Assembly (NCBI GenBank): GCA_001916005.1
Contig: MNRP01000056.1
Span: forward strand, 1-64,000
DNA: 64,000 nucleotides
Direction of reading: 5' to 3'
Source: Clostridium sp. 26_22
GTDB taxonomy: Bacteria; Bacillota; Clostridia; TANB77; CAG-508
Shown: one piece after another, positions 24,160 to 32,260 of the stretch
How positions within the stretch are numbered: position 1 is the first letter of the stretch
Layout: every line of letters starts with the position of its first letter
The notes under the pieces: model-generated
Seen by the model: only the letters and a program-made list of their open reading frames with translations
Databases searched by the model: none
Told to the model about the DNA's origin: nothing
Position numbers and translations under genes: made by a program

Positions 24160-24954
24160 TTAAGTTCCTGTACTTCTATATTTATTTAATGCCCAATTCC
24201 AAACTCTAATTGCTATTATCCATAAAATTATCACTACAACTGGAGATAAATAAATCATGTATTTATCCATTCCTAAATAATTCATTGTTGGATAATATGC
24301 AACAAATGCAAATGGTAAAATTACTGTTATTAGTATTTTTATAAATCCATTATATATATCAATTGGATATTGTGCAAATGTATGTATTCTGTAAAATGTC
24401 CATATTACTTCATTAGACTTATATGTCCAAAATGATGAAATACTAAATATTGTTAATATAGCTCCCATAATTGCAGCTCCCATAATACTAAATGCCACTA
24501 TTTTCAATATCAATAAAAATGTTATCGGAATAGATAACTCTATTAACATTTTTATTGTTATAAATAATCCTAATCCAAAATATCCAATAGCAGTAAAAGC
24601 CTTTGAATTTCCAATTATTGAAATTAACGGATGAACTGGTCTTAACAAAATTTTATCAAATTCTCCATCTCTAATATATTTTGGTCCTATATCATATAAT
24701 GCGTCAAAACATAAGTCTAAAATTCCATTTGATATTAATGTTGTTCCATATAATAAAAGGACTTGTTTAAAATTCCAGCCTGCTAAATTATCTGTATTTT
24801 GAAATGTAATCCAAATGAATATAACTTCTACTGCTTGAGTGACTATTTGTGAAATTATACCTGTTAAGCAATCTATTCTATATATTAGTAGTTCTTTTAA
24901 AGATGCCACAAAAAATGATAAGTATAATTTAATATTGTCAAATACTTTTTTCAT
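24160..24954 (-). CDS. ABC-2 type permease subunit (DUF990-like)
   Basis: Six-helix integral membrane permease of the ABC-2 exporter class, with the typical DALYDIGPKYIRDGEFDKILLRPVHP intracellular loop seen in DUF990 proteins (quoted motif split: RDGEFDKILLRP is the core). Start chosen at MKKVFDN because GGAGG, which also encodes the last Gly-Gly of the upstream permease, lies six bases before this ATG. It works with the second permease and the ATPase just upstream to export an unknown substrate. No regulatory gene is adjacent. Confidence 0.85.
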   Translation of the reverse strand: MKKVFDNIKLYLSFFVASLKELLIYRIDCLTGIISQIVTQAVEVIFIWITFQNTDNLAGWNFKQVLLLYGTTLISNGILDLCFDALYDIGPKYIRDGEFDKILLRPVHPLISIIGNSKAFTAIGYFGLGLFITIKMLIELSIPITFLLILKIVAFSIMGAAIMGAILTIFSISSFWTYKSNEVIWTFYRIHTFAQYPIDIYNGFIKILITVILPFAFVAYYPTMNYLGMDKYMIYLSPVVVIILWIIAIRVWNWALNKYRSTGT

Positions 24955-24955
24955 T

Positions 24956-25747
24956 TTATCCTCCATTTATTGTTATTTTCTTTACTGAATAATTAAAAAA
25001 CGCTTTTGATATTACATATAAAATTAATGACCATGCTATTAATTTTAATATTATAAAACCTATTTCATTTAAAGGAATATTTCCTAAATAAATATTTATA
25101 GGAGTATATATAAATTCTTTGAATGGAAGTATATTTGCAATTTTTTGAAACCATTCTGGAAATAATGTAAGTGGTGCTATTAATCCAGAAAAAATTGATA
25201 TAGTTGATTGTCTTAAAATTTGCATTCCCCATATTGAATTTGTGTAAAATCCAATTGTTCCAACTATCATTTGTATAAAAAATGATATTGGAAGTATAAG
25301 TATTATTACAAATATAAATAATAAAAAATTTATAAAACTTACTGGAAGTTGTACACTCCAAAAAATTGAGCATATTACAAATGTAGCTATTGAGATTGGA
25401 ATTGCATATCCAATTTCTCCCATATATAATCCAAAACAATATTTAAAATATGACATTGGACTTAGTAATTCTTTATTTAGTTGACCTTTTCTAATTGATT
25501 TTGCAATATCTTCGTTTATTCCCCATGTTGCAATTGCTTTTATTGAAATAACTAAAATATAATATGTAACCATATATTCTAGGCTATAGCCACCAGCATT
25601 TCCTGTTTGATAATATATTGCTTGCCATATAAAAACATAAACAACTACTTCTACTATTCTGTTTAATGTCCATAAAAAGAAATTTGATTTATAAATAGAA
25701 TATTGTTTAAAATGTACTCGTGCTAACGCTAACCATGTTTCTAACAT
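24956..25747 (-). CDS. ABC-2 type permease subunit
   Basis: A 263-residue protein with about six transmembrane segments. The intracellular loop AKSIRKGQLNKELLSPMSY parallels the RDGEFDKILLRP loop in its partner, the usual sign of heterodimeric ABC-2 permeases. Its ATG overlaps the last seven bases of the ATPase gene, and GAGGAG lies seven bases upstream. Substrate unknown; such three-gene sets export drugs, lipids or peptides. Confidence 0.85.
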   Translation of the reverse strand: MLETWLALARVHFKQYSIYKSNFFLWTLNRIVEVVVYVFIWQAIYYQTGNAGGYSLEYMVTYYILVISIKAIATWGINEDIAKSIRKGQLNKELLSPMSYFKYCFGLYMGEIGYAIPISIATFVICSIFWSVQLPVSFINFLLFIFVIILILPISFFIQMIVGTIGFYTNSIWGMQILRQSTISIFSGLIAPLTLFPEWFQKIANILPFKEFIYTPINIYLGNIPLNEIGFIILKLIAWSLILYVISKAFFNYSVKKITINGG

Positions 25748-26733
25748 ATTTTTACTCCTCTATATATTTCTTTTAATATATCTTCTAATTCTGCTTCTTT
25801 CATATGAATATCTACTATATCTCCATATTTCATTTCTACTATTTTTACAATTGTCATTCTATTATGGTCAAATTTTATTTTTATATTTTTTTCGTTTTCT
25901 TCTACAATTTCAAAATCTTCATCATATAGTTTTTCAGTTATACTTGTTTTTTTGTTTTTTAAAATGATTTCGGCTGAAACACTATTTCCATATGTATCTT
26001 TAAATTTTTGTTTTTCTCCATCAAAGATGATTTGACCTTTATCTAATAATATTATTCTATCACATACATCTTCAATGTCCTTTAAATCATGTGTTGTAAG
26101 TATTACTGTTGTATTTTTTTCTTTATTTATATCTTTAATAAATTTTCTTATATTTTCTTTTACTAAAACATCCAATCCAATTGTTGGTTCATCTAAATAT
26201 ACTATTTTGGGATTATGCAAAAATGTTGCTGCAATTTCGCATCTCATTTTTTGTCCCAAACTTAAATTTTTCACTTGTTTTTCTAATAAATCTTCTAACT
26301 GTAATAATTCAGTAAATTGTTTTAAATTTTTCCTATATTCATTTTCTGGAATTTTATACATTTTCTTAATTAGTCTAAAAGATTCGATTACAGGCAAGTC
26401 CCACCATAGTTGTGTTTTTTGTCCAAAAACTGCACCTATATTTTTGTTGTTTTCTATTCTTTTTTCATTTGGTACAATTCCATTTACTACAACTTGTCCA
26501 GAGGTTGGTGTTAATAGTCCTGTGAGCATTTTTATTGTTGTTGATTTTCCTGCTCCGTTTTCTCCTATGTAACCTACTAATTCTCCTTCATTAATATTGA
26601 AATTTATATTATTTACTGCTGTAAATTCTTTGTATTGGGGTTTAATTAAATTTTTTAGATAACCTTTTAGTCCATCTTGTTTTTCTATAATTTTATATTT
26701 TTTCACTAAATTTTTTACTTCTATAATTGCCAT
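25741..26733 (-). CDS. ABC transporter ATP-binding protein (ABC-2 exporter)
   Basis: Nucleotide-binding subunit for the two permeases encoded downstream. Walker A is GENGAGKST (about residues 57-65), the signature NLSLGQKMRCE, Walker B IVYLDEPTIGLD, and the H-loop LTTHDL. The Gln-loop region reads AVFGQKTQLWWDLP, characteristic of the subgroup paired with DUF990-type permeases. A C-terminal extension (about 225-330) fits DrrA/NodI-like exporters. AGGAGAAAAT precedes ATG. Confidence 0.92.
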   Translation of the reverse strand: MAIIEVKNLVKKYKIIEKQDGLKGYLKNLIKPQYKEFTAVNNINFNINEGELVGYIGENGAGKSTTIKMLTGLLTPTSGQVVVNGIVPNEKRIENNKNIGAVFGQKTQLWWDLPVIESFRLIKKMYKIPENEYRKNLKQFTELLQLEDLLEKQVKNLSLGQKMRCEIAATFLHNPKIVYLDEPTIGLDVLVKENIRKFIKDINKEKNTTVILTTHDLKDIEDVCDRIILLDKGQIIFDGEKQKFKDTYGNSVSAEIILKNKKTSITEKLYDEDFEIVEENEKNIKIKFDHNRMTIVKIVEMKYGDIVDIHMKEAELEDILKEIYRGVKIC

Positions 26734-26756
26734 ATTTTCTCCTTTTTTCCAATTTA

Positions 26757-26883
26757 TTATTTTTCAAATTTTTCTATATCTTTTAATACAAATCCCATAA
26801 TCAAAATATAGTCATTATTTTTTTAGTGCATCTATTGCTATTATTATATTAGATTCTGATTTTATTTTCATTTTTTCTTTCAT
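26757..26883 (-). CDS. Small unknown ORF, frameshifted in a poly(A) tract
   Basis: From ATG at 26883 (AAGGG eight bases upstream) the frame reads MKEKMKIKSESNIIIAIDAL and stops after KK at a run of seven As (26818-26824). Adding one A joins it to a second frame, NNDYILIMGFVLKDIEKFEK, ending at 26757. The composite of about 42 aa looks protein-like on both sides of the break. No family recognised. It lies just after the HAD phosphatase stop. It may be a whole small protein or a remnant. Confidence 0.35.
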
Positions 26884-26888
26884 TATTG

Positions 26889-27590
26889 TTACCCTTCTAT
26901 TTTTCTTATTAAGTCCCTTACACTTTCTATTTCTTCCAAAGCAACATTTTTAAGTTCATCAACAGATTCTTTCATAGCATAACCATTATAATCTTTTACC
27001 ATTTCAATATCGCTATAACCATCACCTATTGTATAAATTTTTTCTTGTCCAATTTCAATTTTTTTTGATAATAATTTTATTGCCTTAGATTTATTAGCAT
27101 TTTTAGATATTATTTCTATTGAATTACCACTAACTAAATATGAATTTAGAAAGCTATTATATTTTTCTTCTAACTTTTTCAAAATTTTATTTGAATATTC
27201 TAAATCATTATATTTAACATGAATTTTAGTTAAATTTTTATATTCAAAATCAACTCTACTTTCTAGTATACTACAACAAAAATTTCTTTCTGAATTTTCG
27301 ATATGTAAATCAAATTTCAAACTATCTAAAATTTCGTTTGGAATTTTTTCATTAAAAATAATATTATCTTTTTTGTCTAAAATTGTTGCACCATGATTTA
27401 TAATAAGATAATCACATTCGATATTATATTGATTTTTCTTTTTCATGAAATCAGCATAACTTCTGCCTGTTGCTATAACAAATATATTTCCTTTTTTTCT
27501 AAATTCATTAACTGCTATTTTATTTTTTTCTATATCTTCATCATTTATATAAAATGTTTGATCATAATCACTTACTAATAATTTTTTCAT
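26889..27590 (-). CDS. HAD-superfamily phosphatase, Cof type
   Basis: The HAD catalytic motif I is SDYDQTFY (both Asp present), motif II is VIATGRS, and motifs III/IV appear as NKSKAIKLLSKK and YTIGDGYSDIEMV. The middle third is a Cof-type (C2B) cap. At 233 aa it is slightly short for the family but complete. Such proteins dephosphorylate sugar phosphates, FMN or pyridoxal phosphate; the substrate is not predictable. It lies downstream of the NT5C-like gene with a 35-bp gap and a weak ribosome site. Confidence 0.82.
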   Translation of the reverse strand: MKKLLVSDYDQTFYINDEDIEKNKIAVNEFRKKGNIFVIATGRSYADFMKKKNQYNIECDYLIINHGATILDKKDNIIFNEKIPNEILDSLKFDLHIENSERNFCCSILESRVDFEYKNLTKIHVKYNDLEYSNKILKKLEEKYNSFLNSYLVSGNSIEIISKNANKSKAIKLLSKKIEIGQEKIYTIGDGYSDIEMVKDYNGYAMKESVDELKNVALEEIESVRDLIRKIEG

Positions 27591-27625
27591 ATCTAAAACC
27601 TTTCAATATTTATTACTCCAAATAA

Positions 27626-28219
27626 TTATTTAAATATTTCTTTTATTTTTCTATATATATCATACCAACTATAACATCTATAAATATTTTTTCCATTACA
27701 TTGCTCATTATAATTTGCATGATAACAAATTACAGGTATTTCACTAGATATAGTATTTATATTTTTTGGCTTGTCTTCAATCATTAAATCAATGTTGTTT
27801 TGTCTACATATATCTAATTTATCTTCAGGGCTAAAAATTATTTTATCATAATGGATTTCATTTTTCTTTAGCCAATTTAATACAATATTTCTGTTTTCTT
27901 CTATTGTCATTACATCTGCTGAATGAGATAAGAATGAACCCCTTGCTGTGATAATATAAATTTCATTTTCTTCTTTTAATTTATCAATTACTTCATTTGC
28001 AAATTTTCTTGCCTCTACATTAATTGAATACTCTCTAAAATATTTATTCCAAAATTCATCATCTAATTTTATATCTACATCAAATATTTCATTGGTTTCA
28101 TATCCTTTATAATTTTTTATTTCTAAACCATAGTTTTCATAATAAAATTTGCTCCCATAATCTAACTGCCATTGTTCTATATCAGTTAAAACTCCATCTA
28201 TATCAATTCCTATTTTCAT
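27626..28219 (-). CDS. HAD-family 5'-nucleotidase-like protein (NT5C type)
   Basis: Motif I is IGIDIDGVLTD, motif II IYIITARGS, and motif IV DLMIEDKPKNINT, with the NT5C-like context LNWLKKNEIHYDKIIF. The family dephosphorylates nucleoside monophosphates, though many bacterial members have unknown substrates. Length 197 aa is normal. Its ATG overlaps the MFS gene stop by four bases (ATGA), implying coupling. Fragments of two more NT5C-like genes occur at 29426-29464 and 49468-49692. Confidence 0.78.
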   Translation of the reverse strand: MKIGIDIDGVLTDIEQWQLDYGSKFYYENYGLEIKNYKGYETNEIFDVDIKLDDEFWNKYFREYSINVEARKFANEVIDKLKEENEIYIITARGSFLSHSADVMTIEENRNIVLNWLKKNEIHYDKIIFSPEDKLDICRQNNIDLMIEDKPKNINTISSEIPVICYHANYNEQCNGKNIYRCYSWYDIYRKIKEIFK

Positions 28220-29388
28220 TTTTTGTTCTCTCCTTTTCTTAAATATATCATATAATAAGCTAAACTTATCTGGAATATCATAAAGAAAGCTGATAATCCC
28301 ACCATAAATCTTAATCCTTTTTCATACATCAAACCACATAAAAATACTCCTATTGCTTCACCTAAAAATCTAATTATATGGCATATATTTGAAAAACTTA
28401 ATTGATATTTATTTTCTAATCTATTTATATATACTGCATCACAAATATTTTCGTATGAAGTTGAAATGAATATTGACCAAGTAATTGCCAAAAATGTAAT
28501 TGTAATATTATTTGATATAAATGCTATCACATAACCTAAAAATCTTATTCCAAATTTTATTGCTACTGTTAAATTGTCATTTTTTGGTGTTAAATATTTT
28601 AATGCTATAATGCCAAATATATCTGCTAAAAGACCAATTATTAATAAATAATTTGTTGCTAAACTATCACTAAATTTAAAATAATTTGTTAGTGTTAGCA
28701 TTTTTAATCCAAGTGCTGTTGACATAGCAATTGTTCCAAAAAGTGTATATATCAAATATAATACTAAAATTTTATCTTTAAAAATATATTTTGAAGATAT
28801 TTCTTCATTATCATTTTCAAAGTTTTTCCCCTTTATATTAAGTAATATTAATAATGAGAACATTAAAAATATATTTGATATAAATAAACATGCATTATAA
28901 TTTATAAGTATTCCAGCAATATTTTTTCCTATAAACATTCCGCCAAATAAAATTCCAACATCTCTAAATAAATATTCTGTTAACCTTCTTTTACTATAAA
29001 TTGTTCCTGTTTTTATAATTGTAGTTATTAATGGATATATACTTGTAATTATTATGTATTCTGTTACTATATCTATTATTATTGATAGTTTTATTAGTTC
29101 TACAGAAGTTGTTTGATTTAAAAAGTATAACCAAAACATATTTACAAATTTTATTAATAATACTATCCCTAGTGTATTTTTTAATTTATCTAATTTTATG
29201 TATTTTCCAATTAAACCAATAATTATAACACTTATTAATGTTCCTATACTTAGTATATTGCTTATATTTGTAACAGAGAAATTATTATCTTGTAACCATA
29301 GCTGTCTAAAATTCCCCCATAGTCCAACCGATATACTAAAAAGTGCTAACATTATAAGTATTTGGTTTTCGTTTTTTATTTTTTTCAT
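28216..29388 (-). CDS. Major facilitator superfamily transporter
   Basis: A 390-residue polytopic protein with about 12 hydrophobic segments and charged loops such as GKYIKLDKLKN and YSKRRLTEYLF. Overall it fits an MFS permease, but I see no motif that fixes the substrate. GGAG lies six bases before ATG. It starts an operon with the NT5C-like and HAD genes, so transport of a phosphorylated or nucleoside-related compound is conceivable. A similar MFS gene lies at 47273-48460 next to HAD and NT5C remnants, suggesting an ancestral duplicated gene set. Confidence 0.75.
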   Translation of the reverse strand: MKKIKNENQILIMLALFSISVGLWGNFRQLWLQDNNFSVTNISNILSIGTLISVIIIGLIGKYIKLDKLKNTLGIVLLIKFVNMFWLYFLNQTTSVELIKLSIIIDIVTEYIIITSIYPLITTIIKTGTIYSKRRLTEYLFRDVGILFGGMFIGKNIAGILINYNACLFISNIFLMFSLLILLNIKGKNFENDNEEISSKYIFKDKILVLYLIYTLFGTIAMSTALGLKMLTLTNYFKFSDSLATNYLLIIGLLADIFGIIALKYLTPKNDNLTVAIKFGIRFLGYVIAFISNNITITFLAITWSIFISTSYENICDAVYINRLENKYQLSFSNICHIIRFLGEAIGVFLCGLMYEKGLRFMVGLSAFFMIFQISLAYYMIYLRKGENKK

Positions 29389-29406
29389 TTGCTACTCCAT
29401 TTCATT

Positions 29407-29430
29407 TTTATTTATTTATTTATTTATTTA
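29407..29430. repeat. Tetranucleotide microsatellite (TTTA)6
   Basis: Six tandem TTTA units lie just upstream of the MFS gene start, between it and an NT5C remnant. The tract is short enough to slip during replication. Confidence 0.9.
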
Positions 29431-29464
29431 TTACTACTCCGTCTAAATCTATTCCTATTTTAAT
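29426..29464 (-). pseudogene. NT5C-like N-terminal remnant with lost start codon
   Basis: Reading leftward, the codons give (I)KIGIDLDGVVINK and then stop in the TTTA microsatellite. This is the motif I region of an NT5C-like nucleotidase whose intact relative reads MKIGIDIDGVLTD. The position of the initiator is ATT rather than ATG. Only about 13 codons survive. Confidence 0.4.
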
Positions 29465-29468
29465 AATT

Positions 29469-29790
29469 CTATTTTTCCCTTAAATTATATTTATTAATAT
29501 TATCTATTGTAGCAAATCCATTTTTGTCTTTTACTCTCTCTAGAAACACAATTCCTTCTAAATGATCACATTCATGTTGAACTAATCTTGCAAAAAATCC
29601 ATGTAGTTGCCTTGTTATTTGCTTACCATTTTCATCATAGTATGTTAATTCTATATCTTTATATCTTTCGACTTTTCCTCTGATACTAGGTACACTCAAG
29701 CAACCTTCATATTATATATCTGTTTCATTTGATATTTTTCTCCATGTTGGATTTATCATTGCTGTTACGTGTTTTTAAAACTTTACCCAT
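29469..29790 (-). pseudogene. def: Peptide deformylase remnant
   Basis: The C-terminal 76 codons carry deformylase motif 3, QHECDHLEG, with the two metal-binding His residues and the active-site Glu. Just upstream in the same frame is motif 2, EGCLSVP, with the Cys ligand, and before that MINPTWRKISNETDI, separated by an in-frame TAA (29712-29714) where Glu or Asp is expected. Motif 1 (GxGLAAPQ) is absent. An ATG with AAGG remains at 29790 in another frame. So the gene has lost its N-terminus and acquired a nonsense codon. Another def copy must exist elsewhere, since deformylation is normally essential. Confidence 0.75.
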
Positions 29791-29814
29791 ATTTTCTACC
29801 TTTCTGAACTCATT

Positions 29815-30819
29815 TCAAAATGAAAATTGTAGAACTGCTACACACTCCACATGTTTCGTAAATGGGAACATATCCACCGGTCTAATTTCCTCAATCACAT
29901 AATTCTCCTCAAATTTAGCCAAATCTCTAACCAAAGTAGCAGGATTGCAACTAATATACACTACTCTATCAGGTTTAATCTTCAAAATATTATCAATAGA
30001 CCTATTATCAAGACCTTTTCTTGGAGGATCAACCATAACAACATCTGGAATAATCTTTTTATTATTAATCAAATCATCTAAAACAACTTCTGTATCTCCG
30101 GCTATAAAATCAACATTATTAATATTATTTAATATTGCATTTTCTTTTGCATTCTCAATAGCTTGTTCTACAATTTCAACGCCATAAACTTTTTTAGCAT
30201 ATTTTGCCATAAATAAAGAAATTGTACCAATTCCACAATATAAGTCAAATACTGTATCATTTGATGTTATTTTTGCAGCTTCTACTCCTATATTATATAA
30301 TTTTTCTGCTTGAATAGGATTTACTTGATAAAATGAAAGTGGAGATATTTTGAATTTGTATTCTCCTAGTTTATCTTCAATATAGCCACTTCCATATATA
30401 TTGATATTTTCTAGTCCTAATATAACATTTGTGTTTTTTGTATTTATGTTTTTTACAATTGTTTTTATATTAGGATATTTTTTTGTTAGCATTTCTACAA
30501 GTTCTGTTTCTTTTGGTATTTGATTTCCATTTATAACTAATATGCACATTATTTCATTTGTTTTTGCTCCTACTTTTATTACAATGTGTCTAAATAATCC
30601 TTTTCCTGTTTTTTCATTATATATAGAAATTTTATTTTGTTTTATAAATTCAAGTATTGTTTTTGCTATTTCTTCTGATATTGGTTTTTGTATAAGGCAT
30701 TTTTCCATAGGAATTATTTCATGACTTCTTTGTGCAAATATTCCAACTACTGGTTCGTTTTCTTTATTTAGTCCTAATGGATATTGTGCTTTGTTTCTGT
30801 AATGAAATGGATTTTCCAT
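29815..30819 (-). pseudogene. RlmCD/RumA-family 23S rRNA m5U methyltransferase, C-terminal part (frameshifted)
   Basis: SAM-dependent uracil-5 methyltransferase. This part holds HYRNKAQYPLG, the catalytic-domain motifs SPLSFYQVNP, FDLYCGIGTISLF (SAM site), MVDPPRKGLD and the nucleophile Cys in VYISCNPATL. Its ATG is internal: the true gene starts at 31186. The two frames join if one base, the C at 30823, is removed, which restores ETLGMENPFHYRNKAQYP, the normal family sequence. Either a mutation or a sequencing error. Confidence 0.85.
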
Positions 30820-31186
30820 TCCGTAATGTTTCTTTTACCTCTATTTTATTTTTTAGTGTTTTATTTACTAGTGATTGGACTGCATTTTGTTTCATTTTTA
30901 ATGTTTCTTCGTATTTTATATGTCTCATTGTACAGCCACCACATCTTTTATAAGTTTTGCAATCTACTTCTTGTCTTTTATCTGATTTTTCTATTATTTC
31001 TAATATTTTTCCAAATGCATGTGATGATAATACTTTTACTATTAAGATTTTTACTTTTTCTCCTTTTATTGCTCCATTAATAAAAATAGTGAAGTTGTCT
31101 ATTTTTGCTATTCCTTCACCTTCAAATCCATTGTCTATTATATCTACTATATATTCTTTATTTTTTTCTACTGGTGGATTATTCAT
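30764..31186 (-). pseudogene. RlmCD/RumA-family methyltransferase, N-terminal part (frameshifted)
   Basis: Contains the TRAM domain (about residues 6-66, NGFEGEGIAKIDNFTIFI) and the four-cysteine cluster region (CKTYKRCGGCTMRHIKY, with an earlier VDC) that binds [4Fe-4S] in RumA-like enzymes. After KETLR the frame leaves the family sequence and ends in an out-of-frame tail overlapping the C-terminal part. A weak ribosome site precedes ATG. Together with the following part it makes a full-length enzyme of about 450 aa. Confidence 0.85.
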
Positions 31187-31212
31187 TATTATTACTCCTA
31201 ACTAAATATGTA

Positions 31213-31249
31213 TAAAAAATAATAAGGAAGAAAAGGACATCCTTTTTCC
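31213..31249 (-). terminator. Intrinsic terminator of yebC
   Basis: GGAAAAAGGA and TCCTTTTCTTCC pair imperfectly around a two-base loop centre, followed on the minus strand by TTATTATTTTTT. It begins four bases after the yebC stop. Confidence 0.75.
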
Positions 31250-31252
31250 GCC

Positions 31253-31972
31253 CTATTCTTCCCAGTTGTGATATATGTTTGCAACATCATCAAGTTCTTC
31301 TAGTCTTTCTATTAATCTTTCCATTTTTTCTATGCCTTTTTCATCTAATTGAACTGTTGTTGTTGGAACCATTTGAACTTCTGCTTCTAAGAATTCTAAT
31401 CCAGCTTCTTCTAGTTTTTCACTAACTTGTGCAAAATCTGCTGGATCTGTTGTTATTTCGTATACTTCATCTTCTGCTACAAAGTCTTCTGCTCCAGCAT
31501 CTAAGGCTAACATCATTACGTCATCTTCTGACATTTCTGTTGATGCTTTTTCTATTACTATTATTCCTTTTTTATTGAACATATAAGATACACATCCTGT
31601 TGTTCCTAAGTTTCCTCCTGCTTTATCAAATACGTGTCTTACATCTGCTGCTGTTCTGTTTTTGTTGTCTGTTGATGCTTCTACTATTACTGCTACTCCA
31701 TTTGGTCCATATCCTTCATATACTATTTCTTCATAGTTTTCATTACTTGTTGATGCTTTTTTGATTGCATTATTTATTGTGTCGTTTGGCATGTTTGCTG
31801 CTTTACATTTTGCTATTACTGCTTTTAATTTTGAGTTTCCTGCTGGGTCTGGTCCACCTTCTTTTGTTGCTATTAATAATTCTCTTCCTAATTTTGTAAA
31901 TATTTTTCCTCTTGCTGCATCTGCTTTTCCTTTTTTGGCTTGTATGTTGTGCCATTTGCTATGTCCTGACAT
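31253..31972 (-). CDS. yebC: YebC/PmpR-family protein
   Basis: The N-terminus [21 protein letters not shown] is the family signature (core GHSKWHNI), followed by [18 protein letters not shown] and the acidic C-terminal domain. Length 239 aa is standard. YebC proteins act as DNA-binding regulators and, in recent work on the family, as ribosome-associated factors helping translation of difficult motifs; which applies here is unknown. AGAGGAGG lies eight bases before ATG. Separate promoter region and terminator indicate a single-gene unit. Confidence 0.95.
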   Translation of the reverse strand: MSGHSKWHNIQAKKGKADAARGKIFTKLGRELLIATKEGGPDPAGNSKLKAVIAKCKAANMPNDTINNAIKKASTSNENYEEIVYEGYGPNGVAVIVEASTDNKNRTAADVRHVFDKAGGNLGTTGCVSYMFNKKGIIVIEKASTEMSEDDVMMLALDAGAEDFVAEDEVYEITTDPADFAQVSEKLEEAGLEFLEAEVQMVPTTTVQLDEKGIEKMERLIERLEELDDVANIYHNWEE

Positions 31973-32131
31973 ATTTTTTCCTCCTCTTTAATTTTTCTGT
32001 ATTTCAAGGTTCTTGTGCCTATATATATTGGTTTTACCCATCTTTTCTAAAAATTTCTTTTTTATTGTAACATATTTTTTGTATTTTGTGTAGTCTTTTT
32101 ACAAATATTTTTTGTATTTCATTATTATTCA

Positions 32132-32242
32132 TTAAAAATCGTCTTCCTCTTGACAATCATACTCATAATTAGCCTTTACAGCAGCCTTACAAGCGACAGT
32201 TGCAATAAATCTTTCTTCAATATCATTTTCTTTTAAACTTTG
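32132..32242 (-). pseudogene. Possible MutL C-terminal remnant
   Basis: In the 288-bp gap between yebC and mgtA the minus strand encodes QSLKENDIEERFIATVACKA followed by AVKANYEYDCQEEDDF and a stop, preceded by a TAA and without a start codon. The IATVACKAAVKAN stretch resembles the C-terminal dimerisation domain of MutL. The codon usage is less AT-rich than typical spacer DNA here. If right, most of mutL is gone at this site. I consider this a weak assignment. Confidence 0.3.
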
Positions 32243-32260
32243 TTATGTATGTTATCTCTG

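Noticed and set aside
30764..30953. Several plus-strand frames opposite the methyltransferase and yebC genes
   Set aside because: All are antisense shadows without ribosome sites; the minus-strand proteins have clear catalytic motifs.
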